A program made the position numbers and the translations under genes. Of a stretch of 7,541 bases of DNA, positions 6,797 to 7,541 are shown in pieces. Position 1 is the stretch's first letter, and each line of letters starts with the position of its first letter. The DNA comes from an uncultured Collinsella sp. (GTDB lineage: Bacteria; Actinomycetota; Coriobacteriia; Coriobacteriales; Coriobacteriaceae). Where the stretch lies: contig CABSMK010000083.1 of the NCBI GenBank assembly GCA_902478825.1, positions 1 through 7,541 of the forward strand. The letters run 5' to 3'. The notes under the pieces are model-generated. The model was not told the DNA's origin. It was given only the letters and a program-made list of their open reading frames with translations, and did not search any database.

Positions 6797-7422
6797 GGCT
6801 CATTGTTGTCGACGACGACCGCTTGGTGGTCGATTCGCTCAAGATTATCCTGGGCGCCCAGCCGCAGATCGAGGTAGTGGGCACCGGCGCCAACGGCAAC
6901 GACGCGGTTTCGCTCTATGCCGAACACGCGCCCGATATCGCACTGCTCGACATTCAGATGCCGGGGCGCGACGGACTTTCGGCGGCACGCGAGATCCTTG
7001 AGCGCGACCCTGCGGCGCGCGTGGTGTTTCTGACGACATTCTCGGATGACGAATACATTGTGTCGGCGCTCAAACTGGGCGCGCGCGGCTACTTGATTAA
7101 AACCGACGTCGCTGCCATCCCTCCCGCGTTGACGCAGGTCATGGATGGCAAACGCGTGCTCGAGGGCAAGACGATCGAGGACGTCGATTTTGACGGAACG
7201 GACGTTGAGGCGGGCACGCCCCGCCGGCCTGCGGCCTTTGTCAGCCTAACCGACCGCGAGTTCGAAGTCGCCGAGCTCATCGCCCGCGGCCTCGATAACA
7301 AGGAGATTGCCGCCACCGCCTATATGGGCGAAGGCACCGTACGCAACCACATCAGCTCAATCCTTGCCAAAATGGGCCTGCGCAACCGCACCCAAATCGC
7401 CATCGCCTATCTGCGAGGGTAA
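6793..7422 (+). CDS. Response regulator, NarL/LuxR family (LnrK-like)
   Basis: DNA-binding response regulator (209 aa), phosphorylated by the kinase just upstream. The receiver domain (1-118) has the acidic pocket D7/D8, phospho-acceptor D53 (LLDIQMPG), the switch threonine at T81 or T82 (FLTTF) and the conserved lysine K103 (YLIKTD). A linker of about 30 residues (119-148, acidic) leads to a LuxR/GerE helix-turn-helix (149-208) with the usual SLTDREFEVAELIARG opening, NKEIA, and GTVRNHISSILAKMG recognition region. The ATG lies in ATGA shared with the kinase stop (6793-6796), so translation is coupled; AAGGAG at 6777-6782 is 10 nt upstream. The likely target is the divergent region at 5454-5650, controlling the exporter operon and perhaps itself. 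Family is certain; the target is inferred from position. Confidence 0.96.
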   Translation: MRLIVVDDDRLVVDSLKIILGAQPQIEVVGTGANGNDAVSLYAEHAPDIALLDIQMPGRDGLSAAREILERDPAARVVFLTTFSDDEYIVSALKLGARGYLIKTDVAAIPPALTQVMDGKRVLEGKTIEDVDFDGTDVEAGTPRRPAAFVSLTDREFEVAELIARGLDNKEIAATAYMGEGTVRNHISSILAKMGLRNRTQIAIAYLRG

Positions 7423-7522
7423 TTACCCAACGGCCAACCGCTCCGGCAGAGCAAAATAGCTGTTATCGATTTAATGCCATTTCAAAACTATGCCGGTTTA
7501 CTACGATGAATCGCCCGTCTCC
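7423..7522. other. AT-richer tail after the regulator gene, no gene recognised
   Basis: 100 bp that become clearly richer in A and T from about 7450 on, compared with the genes to the left. A small GCTC/GAGC hairpin (7440-7452) is too short and lacks a T-tract, so I do not call a terminator. An ATG at 7506 opens a frame that runs into the adapter after a few codons and has no ribosome binding site. The stretch may hold the terminator of the two-component operon or the promoter of the next gene, but nothing firm can be assigned. Confidence 0.4.
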
Positions 7523-7541
7523 CTGTCTCTTATACACATCT
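7523..7541. other. Illumina Nextera mosaic-end adapter remnant (not biological)
   Basis: CTGTCTCTTATACACATCT is exactly the 19-bp Tn5 mosaic end in the orientation read through at the 3' end of Nextera library inserts. It sits at the very end of the window, so it is untrimmed adapter at a contig end rather than a natural Tn5 end. Genuine sequence stops at or before 7522. Confidence 0.95.

Noticed and set aside
7440..7452. GCTC/GAGC hairpin after the response regulator as a terminator
   Set aside because: The stem is only four base pairs, it overlaps no T-tract and is followed by A-rich sequence.
7523..7541. A natural Tn5 or IS50 end
   Set aside because: The match is to the engineered 19-bp mosaic end and lies exactly at the sequence terminus, with no IS50 sequence next to it.

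Overview
This window is a high-GC chromosomal fragment. The organism is most likely a gut actinobacterium of the Coriobacteriia, and Collinsella or a close relative is my best guess. I base this on the G/C-rich third codon positions, the Gram-positive-style exporters and two-component pair, a probable leaderless start, and the GGGGAC-type intergenic repeats. I could not test the taxonomy by search, so it is an inference. The last 19 bases (7523-7541) match the Illumina Nextera mosaic end, so the right edge is the end of a draft contig carrying adapter sequence.

Layout, left to right. (1) Positions 1-1812, minus strand: a two-gene operon with a MacB/LolD-type ABC ATPase (1087-1812) followed by an FtsX-type permease that runs off the left edge (1-1078). 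(2) Positions 1813-2125: a non-coding gap filled by a 228-bp nested repeat (1894-2121) with perfect 12-bp inverted ends. Left-half units point one way and right-half units the other, as in a REPIN or MITE. (3) Positions 2126-5453, minus strand: a tight three-gene operon with an ABC-2-type ATPase (4515-5453) and two related six-helix ABC-2 permeases (3318-4505 and 2126-3331), each with a large extracytoplasmic domain after helix 1. (4) Positions 5454-5650: a 197-bp divergent intergenic region. (5) Positions 5651-7422, plus strand: a NarL/DesK-type two-component pair, a membrane histidine kinase (5651-6796) overlapping a LuxR-type response regulator (6793-7422) by ATGA. (6) Positions 7423-7522: an AT-richer tail without a clear gene, then adapter.

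How they work together. One ATPase plus two ABC-2 permeases next to a HisKA_3 kinase and LuxR-type regulator is the gene content of the Bacillus subtilis linearmycin-resistance module LnrJKLMN (formerly YfiJKLMN), with very similar protein lengths. Here the regulatory and transport genes are divergent rather than collinear. The likely model is that the kinase senses a membrane-active compound or envelope stress, the regulator binds the 5454-5650 region, and the exporter is induced. The substrate cannot be read from sequence. The second ABC system (1-1812) is in a separate transcription unit behind the repeat, and a functional link to the first is only possible.
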